The position numbers were made by a program, and so were the translations under genes. The notes under the pieces are model-generated. The model did no database searches and was not told where the DNA came from. It saw only the letters and a list, made by a program, of their open reading frames with translations. A stretch of DNA of 64,000 nt from assembly GCF_900215315.1 (NCBI RefSeq), contig NZ_OBEB01000002.1, positions 310,001 through 374,000 of the forward strand, read 5' to 3'. The first letter of the stretch is position 1. Each line of letters starts with the position of its first letter. This document shows positions 62,859 to 64,000 of this stretch, piece after piece. The stretch comes from Arsukibacterium tuosuense. GTDB lineage: Bacteria; Pseudomonadota; Gammaproteobacteria; Enterobacterales; Alteromonadaceae.

Positions 62859-64000
62859 ATGACAACGTTGGTATATCAGGTTATCCGGGGCCCGGTTGTC
62901 CGTTTATTGCTGGCAACATTGCTACTGACTGCTTCTGCGCTGAGCGGTGTACTGCAGGCGGCAGAGCTTGGCCCGGTGGCAAAAACCGATACCCTGTGGC
63001 GGTTGGCGGTGCAGGTCCGGCCGGACGAGGCTGTCAGTATGCCGCAGGTTGTTTATGCACTCTGGCAGGAAAACCCTGCCGCCTTTGTCGATGGCGATAT
63101 TAACAAGCTGCGGGCTGGCAGTGTGTTGCAGGTACCCGCTCGCAGCAAGATGCTGGCCACCGGCGCTGCGGAAGCCAGAGTCTGGTATTATCAGGCTATC
63201 AGACGGCCGCTGGCATCAGCTGTCCCACCGGTAAGAACAGTCCCCAGGCAGGCAGCAGTTAAACCCGCACCTGCAACGTCGCCGCGCGACAGTCAGCCGG
63301 AGCCGGAGCCAGCGGCTTCCGAACCGACAGCAGATCCAGAGACGCGCACTGCGCCAGCAGCCGTCAGCATAGTGCCGGTTACTGAGGCGCCAGCAGAACG
63401 CACGTCGCCTCCCGAGCCAGCAGGCGGTTTTAATTTACGCCAGCAACATCAGCTGACGTTGCAACAACGCTATTTTGCTGAAACCGGTACTATGGGTCAG
63501 GCCCGGGCGCATACGCTGCTTAGTCTGCTGTCAGACTGGTCATGGCAGGACGACGACGGGGTCCATAGCTTTCAACTTACACCTTTTTTACGCTGGCATC
63601 AGCGTGACAGTGCCAGCAATCTGCTTGACTTACGCCAGGCCTACTGGCGCTATGCTGGCAGCAACTGGGAGTTTAAAGCAGGCAACGATATTGTGTTTTG
63701 GGGGGTAAGTGAGTCGCAGCGGCTGGTCGATGTCATTAACCAGGTGGATATGGTCGGCGGGGTGGAAATGGAATCGCGACTGGGCCAGCCAATGCTTAGC
63801 TTTAAAGGCTGGAATAGCGCCGGTACCCTCGAGCTGTATTTGCTACCCTATTTCCGTGAACGCTTGTTTGCCGATCCGGCAGGCCGGCTGACGGCACCCT
63901 GGCCGGTGGAGCATGCTAGTGCCTTGTATGAATCCAGTGATAAGCGTAACAATCTCGACTTTGCCCTGCGCTGGTCACAACGCTTCAGCTCAGTTGATTT
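62859..64000 (+). CDS. FimV-like N-terminus fused to outer-membrane beta-barrel (3' part outside window)
   Basis: From ATG 62859 an open frame of 380 codons reaches the window end. A signal peptide (LLLATLLLTASALSGVLQ) leads to a FimV/HubP-like domain at about 35-95 (LGPVAKTDTLWRLAVQVRP, AAFVDGDINKLRAGSVLQV), then a Pro/Ala/Glu-rich linker (about 115-185). From about 190 a barrel-type region follows with NDIVFWGVSESQRLVDVINQ and LGQPML, typical of the outer-membrane protein family linked to MMPL/LolA-like pairs (DUF1302-like). It is cotranscribed with them (28-bp gap). The fusion suggests anchoring or positioning by a peptidoglycan/LysM-type domain. AGGT precedes the start. Confidence 0.78.
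   Translation, partial: MTTLVYQVIRGPVVRLLLATLLLTASALSGVLQAAELGPVAKTDTLWRLAVQVRPDEAVSMPQVVYALWQENPAAFVDGDINKLRAGSVLQVPARSKMLATGAAEARVWYYQAIRRPLASAVPPVRTVPRQAAVKPAPATSPRDSQPEPEPAASEPTADPETRTAPAAVSIVPVTEAPAERTSPPEPAGGFNLRQQHQLTLQQRYFAETGTMGQARAHTLLSLLSDWSWQDDDGVHSFQLTPFLRWHQRDSASNLLDLRQAYWRYAGSNWEFKAGNDIVFWGVSESQRLVDVINQVDMVGGVEMESRLGQPMLSFKGWNSAGTLELYLLPYFRERLFADPAGRLTAPWPVEHASALYESSDKRNNLDFALRWSQRFSSVD

Noticed and set aside
1-64000. Prophage, intact insertion sequence, tRNA or rRNA gene
   Set aside because: No integrase, transposase, phage structural gene, cloverleaf or rRNA signature was seen on either strand.

Overview
The window reads as chromosome of a marine or freshwater gammaproteobacterium of the Alteromonadales type. 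The closest fit by gene content is the Rheinheimera/Alishewanella/Arsukibacterium group, but no 16S or other marker gene is present, so this is inference. The grounds are PyrC, ComM/YifB and RhlE of gammaproteobacterial type, DUF3334 and DUF3019 proteins, a very large GlyGly-CTERM surface protein, and a TonB-receptor-centred maltodextrin regulon. No rRNA, tRNA, CRISPR array, prophage or intact insertion sequence was seen. Base composition is moderate and even, apart from two AT-richer orphans (32.8-33.5 kb and 56-58 kb).

Layout. 0-3.3 kb: the 5' part of a pectinacetylesterase-like gene, osmC, a YdcH/DUF465 gene and a poorly known 475-aa protein. 3.4-10.6 kb: a TonB-dependent receptor and a lipoprotein pullulanase. 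10.9-18.7 kb: one 2.6-kilo-residue repeat adhesin. 19.2-25.4 kb: two membrane-anchored SGNH-hydrolase/TPR paralogues divergent from a NodU-type carbamoyltransferase, an SxtJ-like protein and a 50-aa DUF5989 protein. 25.5-28.1 kb: rhlE and an EAL-HDOD protein. 28.1-32.6 kb: a lipoprotein GH13 amylase and a GH31 glucosidase. 32.8-37.0 kb: a patchwork of orphans, tandem repeats, a broken SDR gene, a propeller gene bracketed by 132-bp direct repeats, and a toxin-antitoxin pair. 37.1-42.7 kb: an acetoin reductase-like SDR, a ThrE-type exporter, a TonB-like protein, a FAD oxidoreductase and small proteins. 42.8-49.1 kb: a maltose-type MFS permease, a lipoprotein GH13 glucosidase, a SulP transporter and a LacI-type repressor. 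49.3-53.7 kb: MipA/OmpV, DUF3019, a response regulator, a sensor kinase and a Bcr/CflA efflux pump. 53.8-59.5 kb: DUF3334, a small acidic protein, pyrC, an orphan lipoprotein and comM. 59.7-64 kb: an MMPL exporter, a LolA-like protein, and a FimV-like domain fused to an outer-membrane barrel (cut by the window end).

How the genes work together. Three loci form one starch/maltodextrin pathway. The pullulanase and amylases sit on the outer membrane or in the periplasm and trim alpha-glucans. The TonB receptor imports oligosaccharides, the GH31 and GH13 glucosidases finish them, and the MFS permease takes maltose across the inner membrane. A 14-bp palindrome with the core ATACGTAT lies before each of the three transcription units (3464, 28096, 42804), and the LacI-type gene at 48-49 kb is the natural candidate to bind it. 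The most promising undescribed modules are the SGNH/carbamoyltransferase/SxtJ/DUF5989 cassette, which looks like a machine modifying an envelope molecule, and the MMPL/LolA-like/FimV-barrel operon, which looks like a trans-envelope lipid or lipoprotein path.
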